Shown here piece after piece: positions 8,951-17,403 of a stretch of 64,000 nucleotides of DNA. The translations under genes and the position numbers were made by a program. The stretch is from Actinomyces oris (GTDB lineage: Bacteria > Actinomycetota > Actinomycetes > Actinomycetales > Actinomycetaceae), in assembly GCF_001929375.1 (NCBI RefSeq), contig NZ_MSGO01000005.1, positions 62,001-126,000 of the forward strand. Direction: 5' to 3'. The notes beneath the pieces were generated by a model. That model was not told the origin of the DNA, ran no database searches, and saw only the letters and a list, made by a program, of their open reading frames with translations. How positions within the stretch are numbered: position 1 is the stretch's first letter; every line of letters begins with the position of its first letter.

Positions 8951-9257
8951 GCACCGCCCCGCTGAGGCCCACCACCACACCCACGGCCCGGACTGCGGGC
9001 ACCTCGCCGTCATCCACGGAGACCACGTGGACTACATTCACAACGGTCACGCCCACCACGAGGACAACGGTCACTACGACGAGTGCGACACCTGCTCGTG
9101 CGAGCACTGCTCGGACCCCTGCGCCGTGTGCGAGTGCGAGGACTGCTCCTGCCCCACCTGCAACCACAACACCTGCTCGTGCGAGCACTGCTCGGACTCC
9201 TGCTCCTCGTGCACCTGCGAGGACTGCTCCTGCCCGACCTGCACGCACGCCGCCTGA
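8934..9257 (+). CDS. Cys/His-rich metallothionein-like protein
   Basis: 107 residues, of which 20 are Cys and 17 His. The N-terminal half is a histidine module (HHHTHGPDCGHLAVIHGDH, then further GH and HH pairs), of a kind seen beside ArsR regulators in other actinobacteria. The C-terminal half is two 27-residue tandem repeats rich in CxC and CxxC (CSCEHCSD, CEDCSCPTC), typical of thiolate metal clusters. No signal peptide or membrane helix is visible, so it is predicted to be a cytosolic metal buffer. The ATG at 8934 has AAGGAG 7 nt upstream, inside the arsR reading frame. I infer zinc, cadmium or copper(I) storage; the metal cannot be told from sequence, though the sensor's site favours zinc. 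The DNA-level repeat points to recent duplication of the cluster domain. Confidence 0.85.
   Translation: MTATTEHRPAEAHHHTHGPDCGHLAVIHGDHVDYIHNGHAHHEDNGHYDECDTCSCEHCSDPCAVCECEDCSCPTCNHNTCSCEHCSDSCSSCTCEDCSCPTCTHAA
9090..9251 (+). repeat. Tandem 81-bp repeat encoding the cysteine cluster
   Basis: Two copies, 9090-9170 and 9171-9251, both starting ACCTGCTCGTGCGAGCACTG. They differ mainly in the middle (CAVCEC against CSSCTC). Confidence 0.85.
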
Positions 9258-9308
9258 CAGACCGGGTCAGTCACCCCTGGACGCCCGCCGCGTTCAGGGG
9301 TGCGCCGT

Positions 9309-9356
9309 CGTGAGGGCCTCCTGCCGAATGACGTACGTCAGCAGGAGGCCCTCACG
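9309..9356 (+). terminator. Strong hairpin terminator after the metallothionein-like gene
   Basis: A perfect 16-bp inverted repeat (9309-9324 with 9341-9356). Its loop contains the 12-bp palindrome TGACGTACGTCA (9329-9340), which could extend the structure. It closes the metal cassette and separates it from the kinase gene. No U-tract follows. Confidence 0.8.
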
Positions 9357-9450
9357 GGTTCTGGCGTCGCTGTAGCCGACAGCACCCGGCACAGTCAGTC
9401 GGCGACGGGCCTCTGGAGGATGAGGTTCGGGGCTTGGCGGGTTTGCGCCG

Positions 9451-11034
9451 ATGCGCGCTCGCAACGATCATGTGCCCATGAGCAGTCCCTTCCCTGTTCC
9501 CGGTGCTTTTGCGCACGTCGCACCGCCTGTGCCCGGTGTACGTCTGGGGCAGCCGCTGGGTCAGGGAGGATTCGCCACCGTCTACGCCGGGGAGCAGGTC
9601 TCGTTGGGGCGCCCGGTGGCCGTCAAGATCGACTCCAGGCCGTTGCACGACGAGCGCAACCGCCGACGTTTCATGCGGGAGATGGCGGCCGCCAGCCGGA
9701 TCAGCGGGCACCCGAACGCGGTGTCGCTGATCGACTCCGGAGTGCTTCCCGACGGGCGCCCCTACCTGGTCATGGAACGCTGTGACGGAGGCTCCTTGGC
9801 CCAGGTCCTGGAGCGCGGCGAGCTCAGCGCCGCCCAGGCCGTCAGCATCGTCACGGCCGTGTGCTCCGCGTTGGGGGCTGCTCACGAGGCCGGGGTCCTC
9901 CACCGCGATATCAAGCCCGGGAACATCCTCATCGACGCTTACGGAAGCCCCCGGCTGAGTGACTTCGGCCTGGCCGCCATCCAGCGCGAGGGCATCGAGT
10001 CCTCCGTCACCTTGGAGACGATGACGCCGGACTTCGCTCCACCGGAGGCCTTCACCCTGGCCGAGCCCTCGCCCAGTGGAGACGTGTGGTCGATGGGGGC
10101 CGTTCTCTTCGCGCTCCTGACCGGTCGGGGGCCTCGGCGCACCGCCGACGGCGCGGTCCAGAGCCTGCCGGAGATCATCAACCGGCTGTCGGTGCCCATC
10201 GACACCTCCGACACGCGCATCCCCGAGGCGTTACGCCCGCTGCTCGACCGGGCGCTGCACCCTGACCCCGCTCAGCGATACCGCGACGGCAACGCGCTCG
10301 CCCGGGCTCTGGCTCGGGTCGGAGAGCTCTCGAACGGTGCGTTCAACACCCCTCACTTGGCACTGCGGACTCCCCATCCCCTCCCTGCGCCGGTCCCCGC
10401 GCCCGGGGCCGGCTCACGGCGCTCGGGCAGGGCGTTGACGCTCCTGGTACTCGGTGTGACAGCGGGCGTTGCCATCTCCGCCGGCGCGCTGGGAGCCGTG
10501 AGGCTCATCGACTCGGTGTCCTCGGCGAACCGGACGGCCCAGCGGGCCTCAGCCTCTCCCGTCTCGCACGCCGGCGCCCAGGCGGACCAGGGCGCCGGCA
10601 GCCGCCCCACGGCCACGGTACGGGCGACCGTCCCCGGCTCCCAGAAGACCTCGCCGTCTCCGACAACCGCCCCGACTCCCGCGCAGGTCAACGCCCAGGG
10701 AATCCCCTACTCCGACGACATGCCGTGGCCTCTGGGAACCTGCCTGAGCCGGACGACCTCGGTCGTGGGAGGCACGAGCGTCAGCCAGGTCGACTGCTCC
10801 CAGGCCGACTGGATCGTCTTCGCCGGCGGAACCTTCGATCCGGCCACGACCGCTTCCAGTGCCACCGAGGCCATGACGAACGACCCTCGGGTCAAGGCCG
10901 CATGCACCAGCGTCTACGCGGAGCGCTATGGACTCGACCTGTCCACCAGCTACACGATCAACACGCTCGGTCCCAATGATGAGGAGTGGGCCGCGGGCAG
11001 TCGCGGTTTCGCCTGCGTCCTGGGCCGGTTATAA
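9451..11034 (+). CDS. Membrane-anchored PknB-type Ser/Thr protein kinase with extracellular Septum_form-like domain
   Basis: 527 residues. The kinase domain covers about residues 30-295: glycine loop GQGGFATVY (38-46), catalytic lysine K59 in VAVKID, HRDIKPGN with catalytic D153, and SDFGLA with D171. All key residues are present, so it should be active. A single membrane helix lies at about 328-352, followed by a Ser/Thr/Pro-rich linker. The extracytoplasmic tail has four cysteines in a pattern like septum-formation domains (GTCLSRT, VDCSQAD, AACTSVY, GFACVLGRL). No PASTA repeats occur, so this is not PknB itself. Substrates are unknown. GTG 9472 and ATG 9478 are alternative starts; none has a clear ribosome binding site. 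Confidence 0.88.
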   Translation: MRARNDHVPMSSPFPVPGAFAHVAPPVPGVRLGQPLGQGGFATVYAGEQVSLGRPVAVKIDSRPLHDERNRRRFMREMAAASRISGHPNAVSLIDSGVLPDGRPYLVMERCDGGSLAQVLERGELSAAQAVSIVTAVCSALGAAHEAGVLHRDIKPGNILIDAYGSPRLSDFGLAAIQREGIESSVTLETMTPDFAPPEAFTLAEPSPSGDVWSMGAVLFALLTGRGPRRTADGAVQSLPEIINRLSVPIDTSDTRIPEALRPLLDRALHPDPAQRYRDGNALARALARVGELSNGAFNTPHLALRTPHPLPAPVPAPGAGSRRSGRALTLLVLGVTAGVAISAGALGAVRLIDSVSSANRTAQRASASPVSHAGAQADQGAGSRPTATVRATVPGSQKTSPSPTTAPTPAQVNAQGIPYSDDMPWPLGTCLSRTTSVVGGTSVSQVDCSQADWIVFAGGTFDPATTASSATEAMTNDPRVKAACTSVYAERYGLDLSTSYTINTLGPNDEEWAAGSRGFACVLGRL

Positions 11035-11054
11035 GTCTGCAATGGTCTCACGTG

Positions 11055-11071
11055 CCCCGCCGTGCGCGGGG
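11055..11071. terminator. Small hairpin between convergent kinase and hydrolase genes
   Basis: CCCCGC-CGTGC-GCGGGG forms a 6-bp GC stem between the two stop codons (11034 and 11093). It could serve both directions. Confidence 0.4.
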
Positions 11072-11092
11072 ACGGAGCAAGACAGGGGCGGG

Positions 11093-11866
11093 TCACCGGC
11101 CGGTACCGGCGAAGACTTCCTCGATGAAGGGATCGACCAGCCCGTGGTAGGCCTCCGGGGCGTCCCGCCGCACGCAGTGGCCGACGCCGTCGAGCAGCAC
11201 CAGGCGCACAAGCGGATTGGTCACCTCAGAGGGGTCAGGAGCCATGTTGCCGCGGCGGGGTGCTAGGTAGAGCGTCGGCGTCCTCAGCCGGTTGATCGCG
11301 CTGATGAGGTCGGCCTCGCCGAGATAGGTGCCCTCGCGGATGTAACGGCGGTCGACCTGCCTCTTGCACGCTGCCCAGCCCTCGATCTCGGATTCGCTCC
11401 ATGAGGTCTCGAGCCTCATGCGTTCCCGCTCGGCCGCGCCGCCGTCGGCGAAGGCGTCCAGGAAGCGCTCCTGGTGCTCCACGAACCAGGGGGCCGGGGC
11501 CCAGTGCCCGGTGGGACGCGCGGCGTCCTCCAGGACCAGTGCCCGAACGAGCTCGGGCCGGGCGACGCTCACCCGCAGCGACATGAGCCCTCCCAGACTG
11601 TGCGCCACGACGACCGGCGGCTCCGAGAACAGGACCAGTGTCTTCTCAAGGTCCTCTTGCATGGTCTGCGGCGCCCGGGCCAGGGTCTCGTCGTCCCACC
11701 GCGGGGAAGCCCCGTGCCCCCGCTGATCGATCGCCAGGACGTGATACCGGGAGGACCAGCGGGCTACGGCGTCGGGCCAGGCGGTAGCCGATTCGGTCAG
11801 GCCGTGGACTAAGAGCAGCGGCGGATCCGCCGGATCGCCCCACTCGTGCAGCGCAAGCATCGTCAC
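11093..11866 (-). CDS. Alpha/beta-fold hydrolase
   Basis: 257 residues with the fold's standard order: the oxyanion-region LLLVHGLTESATAWPDAV, then IDQRGHGASPRWDD. The nucleophile elbow is VVVAHSLGGLMSL (serine in GxSxG, near residue 92). A cap region follows, and the catalytic-His segment GVGHCVRRD is near residue 236. No signal peptide is present. It resembles small esterases and haloperoxidase-like enzymes, but the substrate is not predictable. The start is a GTG (11866), 7 nt after TACACT, so a leaderless transcript is likely; the ATG two codons later is an alternative. It is divergent from nothing obvious and lies just downstream of aspS on the same strand. Confidence 0.85.
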   Translation of the reverse strand: MTMLALHEWGDPADPPLLLVHGLTESATAWPDAVARWSSRYHVLAIDQRGHGASPRWDDETLARAPQTMQEDLEKTLVLFSEPPVVVAHSLGGLMSLRVSVARPELVRALVLEDAARPTGHWAPAPWFVEHQERFLDAFADGGAAERERMRLETSWSESEIEGWAACKRQVDRRYIREGTYLGEADLISAINRLRTPTLYLAPRRGNMAPDPSEVTNPLVRLVLLDGVGHCVRRDAPEAYHGLVDPFIEEVFAGTGR

Positions 11867-11873
11867 ATCATCG

Positions 11874-11879
11874 AGTGTA
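11874..11879 (-). promoter_or_regulatory. Candidate -10 element (TACACT) of leaderless hydrolase gene
   Basis: TACACT on the minus strand ends 7 nt before the GTG at 11866. It lies in the 40-bp gap below the aspS stop codon. Confidence 0.4.
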
Positions 11880-11906
11880 GGCGATGAGCGGACGCGACCG
11901 GCGAAC

Positions 11907-13724
11907 TCAGCTCTGCTTCATCCCGTCCGCTTTGCCCTGCGCCGCAGAGCCGGACTCGTTGTCCGGGACGGCGTCGACCCCGGCCTCCTTGCGCTGCTCG
12001 GGCGTGATCGGGGCGGGCGCCTCGGTCAGCGGGTCGAAGCCGCCACCGGACTTGGGGAAGGCGATGACGTCGCGGATGGAGTCGGCCCGGGTCAGCAGGG
12101 AGACGATGCGGTCCCAGCCGAAGGCGATGCCGCCGTGCGGCGGGGCTCCGAACTTGAAGGCGTCCAGCAGGAAGCCGAACTTCTCCTGGGCCTCCTGCTC
12201 GCCGATCCCCATGACGTTGAAGACGCGCTCCTGGACGTCGCTGCGATGGATACGGATGGAGCCGCCACCGATCTCGTTGCCGTTGCACACGATGTCGTAG
12301 GCGTAGGCCAGGGCGCCTCCCGGGTCGGTGTCGAAGGTCTCCAGGCACTCGGGCTTGGGCGAGGTGAAGGCGTGGTGGACCGCGGTCCAGGCGGACTTGC
12401 CCAGGGCCACGTCGCCGTCGGCCCTGGCCTCGGCGGAGGGTTTGAACAGGGGTGCGTCCACGACCCAGACGAAGGACCACTCGTCGTCATTGATGAGGCC
12501 GCAGCGCTTGCCGATCTCCAGGCGGGCGGCGCCCAGCAGGGCGCGCGAGGAGTCCACGGGCCCGGCTGCGAAGAAGATGCAGTCGCCGGGCTCGGCCCCG
12601 GCGGCCTGGGCCAGGCCCGCCCGCTCGGCGTCGGTGATGTTCTTGGCGACGGGCCCGCCGAGGGTCCCGTCCTCGGCGACGGTGACATAGGCCAGGCCCT
12701 TGGCGCCGCGCTGCTTGGCCCACTCCTGCCAGGCGTCGAAGGTGCGTCGGGACTGGGAGGCCCCGCCGGGCATGACGACGGCACCCACGTAGGGGTTCTG
12801 GAAGACCCGGAAGGTGGTGTCCTTGAAGTAGTCGGTCAGGTCCACCAGCTCACAGCCGAAGCGCAGGTCGGGCTTGTCCGAGCCGTACCTCTCCATGGCG
12901 TCGCGGTAGGTCATGCGGGCGATGGGCGTGGGCAGCTCGTAGTCGATAAGCGCCCACACCTCGCGCAGCACGTCCTCGGCGACGGCGATGACGTCGTCCT
13001 GCTCGACGAAGCTCATCTCCACGTCGAGCTGGGTGAACTCGGGCTGGCGGTCGGCGCGGAAGTCCTCATCCCGGTAGCAGCGGGCGATCTGGTAGTAGCG
13101 CTCCATGCCTGCGACCATGAGGAGCTGCTTGAACAGCTGCGGGCTCTGGGGCAGGGCGTACCAGGAACCCGGTGCCAGCCGGGCGGGCACCAGGAAGTCG
13201 CGGGCTCCCTCCGGGGTGGAGCGGGTCAGGGTGGGGGTCTCGATCTCCACGAAGTCGTGGGAGTCCAGGACCCTGCGGGCGGCCTGACTGACCTTGGCGC
13301 GCAGGCGGATGGCGTGCTGCATGGCGCTGCGCCGCAGGTCGAGGTAGCGGTAGCGCAGGCGCGCCTCCTCACCGACCTGTCCGGCGTCCTCGGCGTGGTC
13401 GGAGACCTGGAAGGGCAGAGGCGCGGAGGTGTTGAGGATCTCGACGTCGGAGACGACGACCTCGATCTCGCCGGTGGGAAGGTTCGGGTTGGCGTTGCCC
13501 TCGGGCCTGGCACTCACCTCCCCGGTGACGGCCAGGACGTACTCGGCGCGCAGGTCGTGGGCGATCTCCTCGCGGATGACGACCTGGGCGATCCCCGAGG
13601 CGTCCCGCAAGTCGATGAAGGCCACGCCTCCGTGGTCACGGCGCCGATCCACCCATCCGGTGAGGGTCACGACCTGGCCGACGTCTGAGGCGCGCAGGGA
13701 GCCTGCGGTACGGGTTCGCAGCAC
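11907..13724 (-). CDS. aspS: Aspartyl-tRNA synthetase
   Basis: Charges tRNA-Asp; 605 residues, the usual bacterial length. The N-terminal OB anticodon-binding domain reads [23 protein letters not shown]. The class II core shows [15 protein letters not shown], motif 2 [20 protein letters not shown], the bacterial insertion (GAD) domain in the middle, and motif 3 [14 protein letters not shown] short charged tail of about 40 residues follows the core and lacks obvious homology. The start is a GTG at 13724 with GAAGGAA about 9 nt upstream. Whether it is discriminating or also charges tRNA-Asn cannot be decided, since no gatCAB or asnS lies in the window. Confidence 0.96.
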   Translation of the reverse strand: MLRTRTAGSLRASDVGQVVTLTGWVDRRRDHGGVAFIDLRDASGIAQVVIREEIAHDLRAEYVLAVTGEVSARPEGNANPNLPTGEIEVVVSDVEILNTSAPLPFQVSDHAEDAGQVGEEARLRYRYLDLRRSAMQHAIRLRAKVSQAARRVLDSHDFVEIETPTLTRSTPEGARDFLVPARLAPGSWYALPQSPQLFKQLLMVAGMERYYQIARCYRDEDFRADRQPEFTQLDVEMSFVEQDDVIAVAEDVLREVWALIDYELPTPIARMTYRDAMERYGSDKPDLRFGCELVDLTDYFKDTTFRVFQNPYVGAVVMPGGASQSRRTFDAWQEWAKQRGAKGLAYVTVAEDGTLGGPVAKNITDAERAGLAQAAGAEPGDCIFFAAGPVDSSRALLGAARLEIGKRCGLINDDEWSFVWVVDAPLFKPSAEARADGDVALGKSAWTAVHHAFTSPKPECLETFDTDPGGALAYAYDIVCNGNEIGGGSIRIHRSDVQERVFNVMGIGEQEAQEKFGFLLDAFKFGAPPHGGIAFGWDRIVSLLTRADSIRDVIAFPKSGGGFDPLTEAPAPITPEQRKEAGVDAVPDNESGSAAQGKADGMKQS

Positions 13725-13830
13725 GGTGCTGAGTTCCTTCCGTGTGGGGCACTGAACCGGTGCCCGTCGGGGCGCACCACGAGACGGGTGGGCGCCGGCG
13801 GCAGTTTACAAGGAGCTCGGCTCTCAGTCC

Positions 13831-14625
13831 TCAGGCCATGGCCCGACGACGTTGGTAGGCCGCCATCCTGCGACGGTTGATCGCCACGAGTACCGACAGG
13901 ACCACCAGGATCACGCTGAGCGCGAGGATGGAGGCACCGATGATCGGAAAACCGGTCGACTCACCACCTGGCCCGACGGCTTGGATGCCGGAGGCCGCGG
14001 TTCCGTTGGACCGTCCCATGGCCGCGACCTGACGGGGTGGCGGCGTCGGAGCCGGCGGAACGGTGGGAGGGGCGGACCCGCCAATGACCGTGACACCCGA
14101 TACTGTGAAGTAGGGGCTCTTGTTGGTGTAGTCCGCCGCGTTGCCCTCCTGGCCGCTCTCCCCCTGCGCCCCGAAGACCCGGAATCGCAGCCAGTGGTTT
14201 CCCTGCTCGACGTACTCGGGAAGCTCGAAGGAGCCTGCGGCGGTGCCGTCCTTCTTGACGGTGATCGTGGTGACCACCTCAGACTCTGAGGGGCGCGAGG
14301 CGACCAGCGCGCCGTCGTCGACGAGGACCTGGACCGTCACGCCACTGGGAAATCCCGAGAGCGTGTACATGATCGTTCCTCCGACGGCGACTGTCGAGGG
14401 ACTGACCGTTGAGGCGGTTCCTGTGGTGGAGGGACCGGTCTTGGTGTCCGCCCTGGCGACGGGACTGGTGGAGACCAGCGCCGCCAGGGAGGCGAGGAGG
14501 ACGGAGCAGACGATGACGAGCATCCGCGGTGATCTCCGGAGACACTGGAAACCGGTCCAATGCCGAGCCGGCGCAGGAAGCCGATCGAGCCGTATGCGCT
14601 CGGTCGTCCGGGATGTCCGGATCAT
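13831..14625 (-). CDS. Membrane-anchored secreted protein of unknown function
   Basis: 264 residues, not recognised as a named family. An N-terminal signal peptide has an unusually long basic stretch, then LVIVCSVLLASLAALV and an A-R-A cleavage region near residue 60. An all-beta-looking extracellular domain follows (residues 60-190), then a Pro-rich spacer (PPTVPPAPTPPP). A C-terminal membrane helix (PIIGASILALSVILVVLSVLV) is followed by the basic tail NRRRMAAYQRRRAMA. There is no LPxTG sorting motif, so it should stay in the membrane rather than be linked to the wall. The ATG at 14625 follows AAAGGAGG at good spacing, which excludes the upstream Met. It lies 76 bp downstream of the larger surface gene and is probably in one operon with it. 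Confidence 0.75.
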   Translation of the reverse strand: MIRTSRTTERIRLDRLPAPARHWTGFQCLRRSPRMLVIVCSVLLASLAALVSTSPVARADTKTGPSTTGTASTVSPSTVAVGGTIMYTLSGFPSGVTVQVLVDDGALVASRPSESEVVTTITVKKDGTAAGSFELPEYVEQGNHWLRFRVFGAQGESGQEGNAADYTNKSPYFTVSGVTVIGGSAPPTVPPAPTPPPRQVAAMGRSNGTAASGIQAVGPGGESTGFPIIGASILALSVILVVLSVLVAINRRRMAAYQRRRAMA

Positions 14626-14701
14626 CTGCTCCCACCTCCTTTCCACGGCCGCGTGCTCTGGCCCCTTGACGATGTCATTGACGCTCTCCTACTGCACCGT
14701 C

Positions 14702-17170
14702 TCAGTGCCTGCGCGGCAGCCGCAGCTGCGGGGAGGTCCGTGGTACGCGCAGCGGCATCCCTGAGAACGCGGCGACCAGCAGGCTCACGGCGCCGACGAC
14801 CAGCAGTCCCCCAGCGCTCCCCAGAAGCACGTCGTTGGCACTGAGCCCCTTGGTGTGCGCGGCCGCCTTGTCCGGGAAGGTCAGCAGCTGAGCCTGTGCC
14901 GGATTGCGAGGATCGAAGGAGGCGGAGGAGATCTCCAGCTTCGCCCACCCCAGGAGGCCGTTGTCACGATCGGCCACTGCCAGCTCGTAGGAGCCGGAGT
15001 CGAATGTTGAGATATCGATGGAGACGCTGTTGGCATCGTCAACCTGCACCCAGCCCTTGGTGGTGGCTCCGGGGAAGACGAACACCGAGACCCACTCGCC
15101 CGACTGCACCTTGGACTTGGGCAGGACGAGGTTGACGATGTTGCCCTGGCGGGAGCCGGACAGCGAGCCGGCGTTGTCCGCGTTCAGGTGCGCAGCGCTG
15201 CTCACTGGGGCCACCGGGCTACGGTCGGGACGGACGGTGCGCTGAGAGGACGCGTCAGCCTCAGGTGAGTTCTTCGCCGAGGCCGCGGAGTCTTCCGAGG
15301 CATGGGGGCGTTCAGCTCCTGAGCCTCCGGCATTCGGGGCGGGCACCGCCCCAGCGTTGGCCTGATCAGGGTCGGAGCCGTCCTGCGAGGTCGAGGAGCG
15401 GGAGTCTGATCCGGCATCGGGTGCCTGTGGCGCGGAGGAGTCGCCCTGGCCGCCTGCGCCCGTGTCTGTACCTGAACCTGCACCGGAGCCCGGGCTGCCA
15501 TCTGGGTTGTTGCCCGGGGCGTTGCCCGTTCCAGGGCGTCCGCCGCCATCCGGGTTCGGCCTCTGAGTGTTCTGATCGGGGCCGGTGGTGTGCGGCGCGG
15601 GAGCCGGAGACGCCGTCTCGGAGGGACGGGCCGAGGGGGCGGCCGAGGCGGAGGGCTCCGACGACGGTGCAGCGGAGGGCGTGGGAGCAGGGCTGGTGGG
15701 TGAACCAGTCGGCTCCGGTGCGGGTTCGCTGGTGGGCTGCGCAGTGGCCGAGGGCTCCGCGGTCGCAGTAGGAGCGGGGCTCGGCGCGGGGGACGGCTCC
15801 GGCTTGGGTTGCGGAGCGACGGCCTTGTTGAGGGCGAAGACGTTGGTAGCGGCCGTCAACCCGGAATCGATGGGCGAGAGCTGAAGGTAGTAGCGCCCCT
15901 TGTCGACTTTCCCCCCGGAGTAGAGGGCTGACAGGTTGAGCTGGGCGTCGAAGGACCCGTGATGGAAGGTGACGGGAACCGAGAGCGTTCCCGGAACCAC
16001 GTACCCACCGTAGGCCGCGACCTTGATCTCGACCGGCTTCTCGCCGTCGAGCATCGTCCCCTGCGAGCACCAGCCCGTACCCCGGACCCTGACTGCGGTC
16101 TCCGGGTCGTAGGCGGGTTCGCTCCCCTGGGGGTCGGAGCCATCGGAGCTGAGCACCTGGACGGTGGGCTTGACCTGGCACGTCTTGACGGTGGCGCTCG
16201 GGGAGGCGCTCGGCTGAGCGGAGGCAGTCGGCTCGGGCTTGGGAGACTGGGAAGGCGAGGGCGATGAGCTGGGCGAGGCAGTCGTGGAAGGACTGGCCGA
16301 CGGGCTGGGCGCCGCAGAGGGAGTCGGTGACGGTGTGGGTGTGGGAGACACCGAGGGTGCCGGCGACGGTTCAGTCGTGGCCTCAGGGGTCGGCTCTGCG
16401 GTGGGCGCGGCTGACGGCTCGGGAGTCGGTTCCGGCTTGGGCTCGGCCGTCGGCTGCGGGATTGGTTCCGTGGTCAGCTCGGCCGTCGGCTGCGGGAGTG
16501 GTTCCGTGGGCAGCTCGGAGCCCGGTTTCTCCGATGGCTCAGCACTGGGCCCGGTCGTGGGCTCCGGCGTGGGCTTCGGAGAAGGAGGGTCGATGGCGCC
16601 AGGGTCCTGCTTGACGAAGGAGAACAGGCCCGTGGTCGCGCTCACCGTTCCGCTGGTGTAGGTGAGGCTGAAGATCTTCGTGCCGACCTCCCAGCCACTG
16701 TCCCCGGTGACCTGACGCACGCCCTTGACGAGATAGTTAGTCGGGATGAACACCTTCTGCTCGCCGTTGGTGGGAGCCGGGCGCTCGAGCTCGGCCTTGA
16801 TGCCGGGGAGCAGGTAGGGGGTGATGGTCTTGCCCTCGACGACGTTGAGCGTGATGGTGGGGTTCTCCAGGACCTCCCCTGCGGTACCGCACCAGTCCGA
16901 CAGGATCGAATCGACGCCGTACTCGGCCTCATAGACCGGCACCACGTACTCGGGCGCCGACTGTCCCTCGGGGTAGACCATTCTGGCTGCCGGGTGGCAG
17001 GCCGAGCCGTTCTCGGAGTCCTCAACGGCTCTGCCTCCGTTCAGGAGGGGCATGGCGGCCACACCGGCGGTGGCCAGAACAATGCCGAAGGCTGTCAGAA
17101 CAGCAAGAATCGTGCGCAGGCCAGCCCTGGTGGAAGGGAGGGCGGCAAGCAGCCGCTGAGCGTATTGCAT
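14702..17170 (-). CDS. Large membrane-anchored surface protein with two Pro/Ser/Thr-rich linkers
   Basis: 822 residues, function unknown. Order: signal or anchor helix (about 18-42, ILAVLTAFGIVLATAGVAAM), globular domain 1 (50-210), and a Pro-Glu-Thr and Pro-Ser linker of about 120 residues. Globular domain 2 has two Cys (TCQVKPTV, GWCSQG; about 330-450), and a second Ser/Pro/Ala/Gly/Asp linker follows. A beta-rich domain 3 comes next (VSVFVFPGATTKGWVQVDD, about 695-770), then a C-terminal helix (VLLGSAGGLLVVGAVSLLVAA) with a basic tail. No LPxTG. Linkers of this kind span the cell wall in actinobacterial surface proteins. Domain 3 and the downstream protein's domain have a similar beta-strand style, so the pair may interact. 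Base composition matches its neighbours. Confidence 0.75.
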   Translation of the reverse strand: MQYAQRLLAALPSTRAGLRTILAVLTAFGIVLATAGVAAMPLLNGGRAVEDSENGSACHPAARMVYPEGQSAPEYVVPVYEAEYGVDSILSDWCGTAGEVLENPTITLNVVEGKTITPYLLPGIKAELERPAPTNGEQKVFIPTNYLVKGVRQVTGDSGWEVGTKIFSLTYTSGTVSATTGLFSFVKQDPGAIDPPSPKPTPEPTTGPSAEPSEKPGSELPTEPLPQPTAELTTEPIPQPTAEPKPEPTPEPSAAPTAEPTPEATTEPSPAPSVSPTPTPSPTPSAAPSPSASPSTTASPSSSPSPSQSPKPEPTASAQPSASPSATVKTCQVKPTVQVLSSDGSDPQGSEPAYDPETAVRVRGTGWCSQGTMLDGEKPVEIKVAAYGGYVVPGTLSVPVTFHHGSFDAQLNLSALYSGGKVDKGRYYLQLSPIDSGLTAATNVFALNKAVAPQPKPEPSPAPSPAPTATAEPSATAQPTSEPAPEPTGSPTSPAPTPSAAPSSEPSASAAPSARPSETASPAPAPHTTGPDQNTQRPNPDGGGRPGTGNAPGNNPDGSPGSGAGSGTDTGAGGQGDSSAPQAPDAGSDSRSSTSQDGSDPDQANAGAVPAPNAGGSGAERPHASEDSAASAKNSPEADASSQRTVRPDRSPVAPVSSAAHLNADNAGSLSGSRQGNIVNLVLPKSKVQSGEWVSVFVFPGATTKGWVQVDDANSVSIDISTFDSGSYELAVADRDNGLLGWAKLEISSASFDPRNPAQAQLLTFPDKAAAHTKGLSANDVLLGSAGGLLVVGAVSLLVAAFSGMPLRVPRTSPQLRLPRRH
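16441..16512 (-). repeat. 36-bp tandem duplication in the proline-rich linker
   Basis: Two copies (16441-16476, 16477-16512) differ at about two positions. They encode the 12-residue units TEPLPQPTAELT and TEPIPQPTAEPK. The rest of the linker looks like older, degenerate copies of the same expansion. Confidence 0.75.
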
Positions 17171-17365
17171 GACGTGGTCTCGTTCATGGGCGGGGGGCAG
17201 ATGGACTTACTCGTACAGCAAATGGCTGACAACCGAGATGCACGAGGAAAGGACGCACCATGAAGCAGGCGCGACTGCCTTTCGCGAACGATGATAGACG
17301 GACGCCTCCCTTCTAAGAATCCGCTATCACCCGAAAACATCGTCCGCGTTGTCGATTCCGGTTTA

Positions 17366-17403
17366 AGTATACACAGCGGTAACCCGTCAACCGGTCGGGT
17401 TGA
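17366..17403 (-). promoter_or_regulatory. Candidate promoter and dyad upstream of the surface-protein operon
   Basis: On the minus strand TATACT (17366-17371) is a near-consensus -10. TTGACG (17385-17390) lies 13 bp upstream, too short for a normal -35. TCAACC-GGTCG-GGTTGA (17387-17403) is a perfect dyad over this TTGACG and could be an operator. The leader to the ATG at 17170 would be about 190 nt. Confidence 0.35.

Noticed and set aside
9309-9356. Mobile-element terminal repeat or attachment site
   Set aside because: The long inverted repeat stands alone right after a stop codon, without a transposase, integrase or target duplication; a terminator explains it.
13831-17170. Sortase-anchored adhesins or pilins
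   Set aside because: Neither protein has an LPxTG-type motif before its C-terminal helix, and no sortase gene is present in the window.
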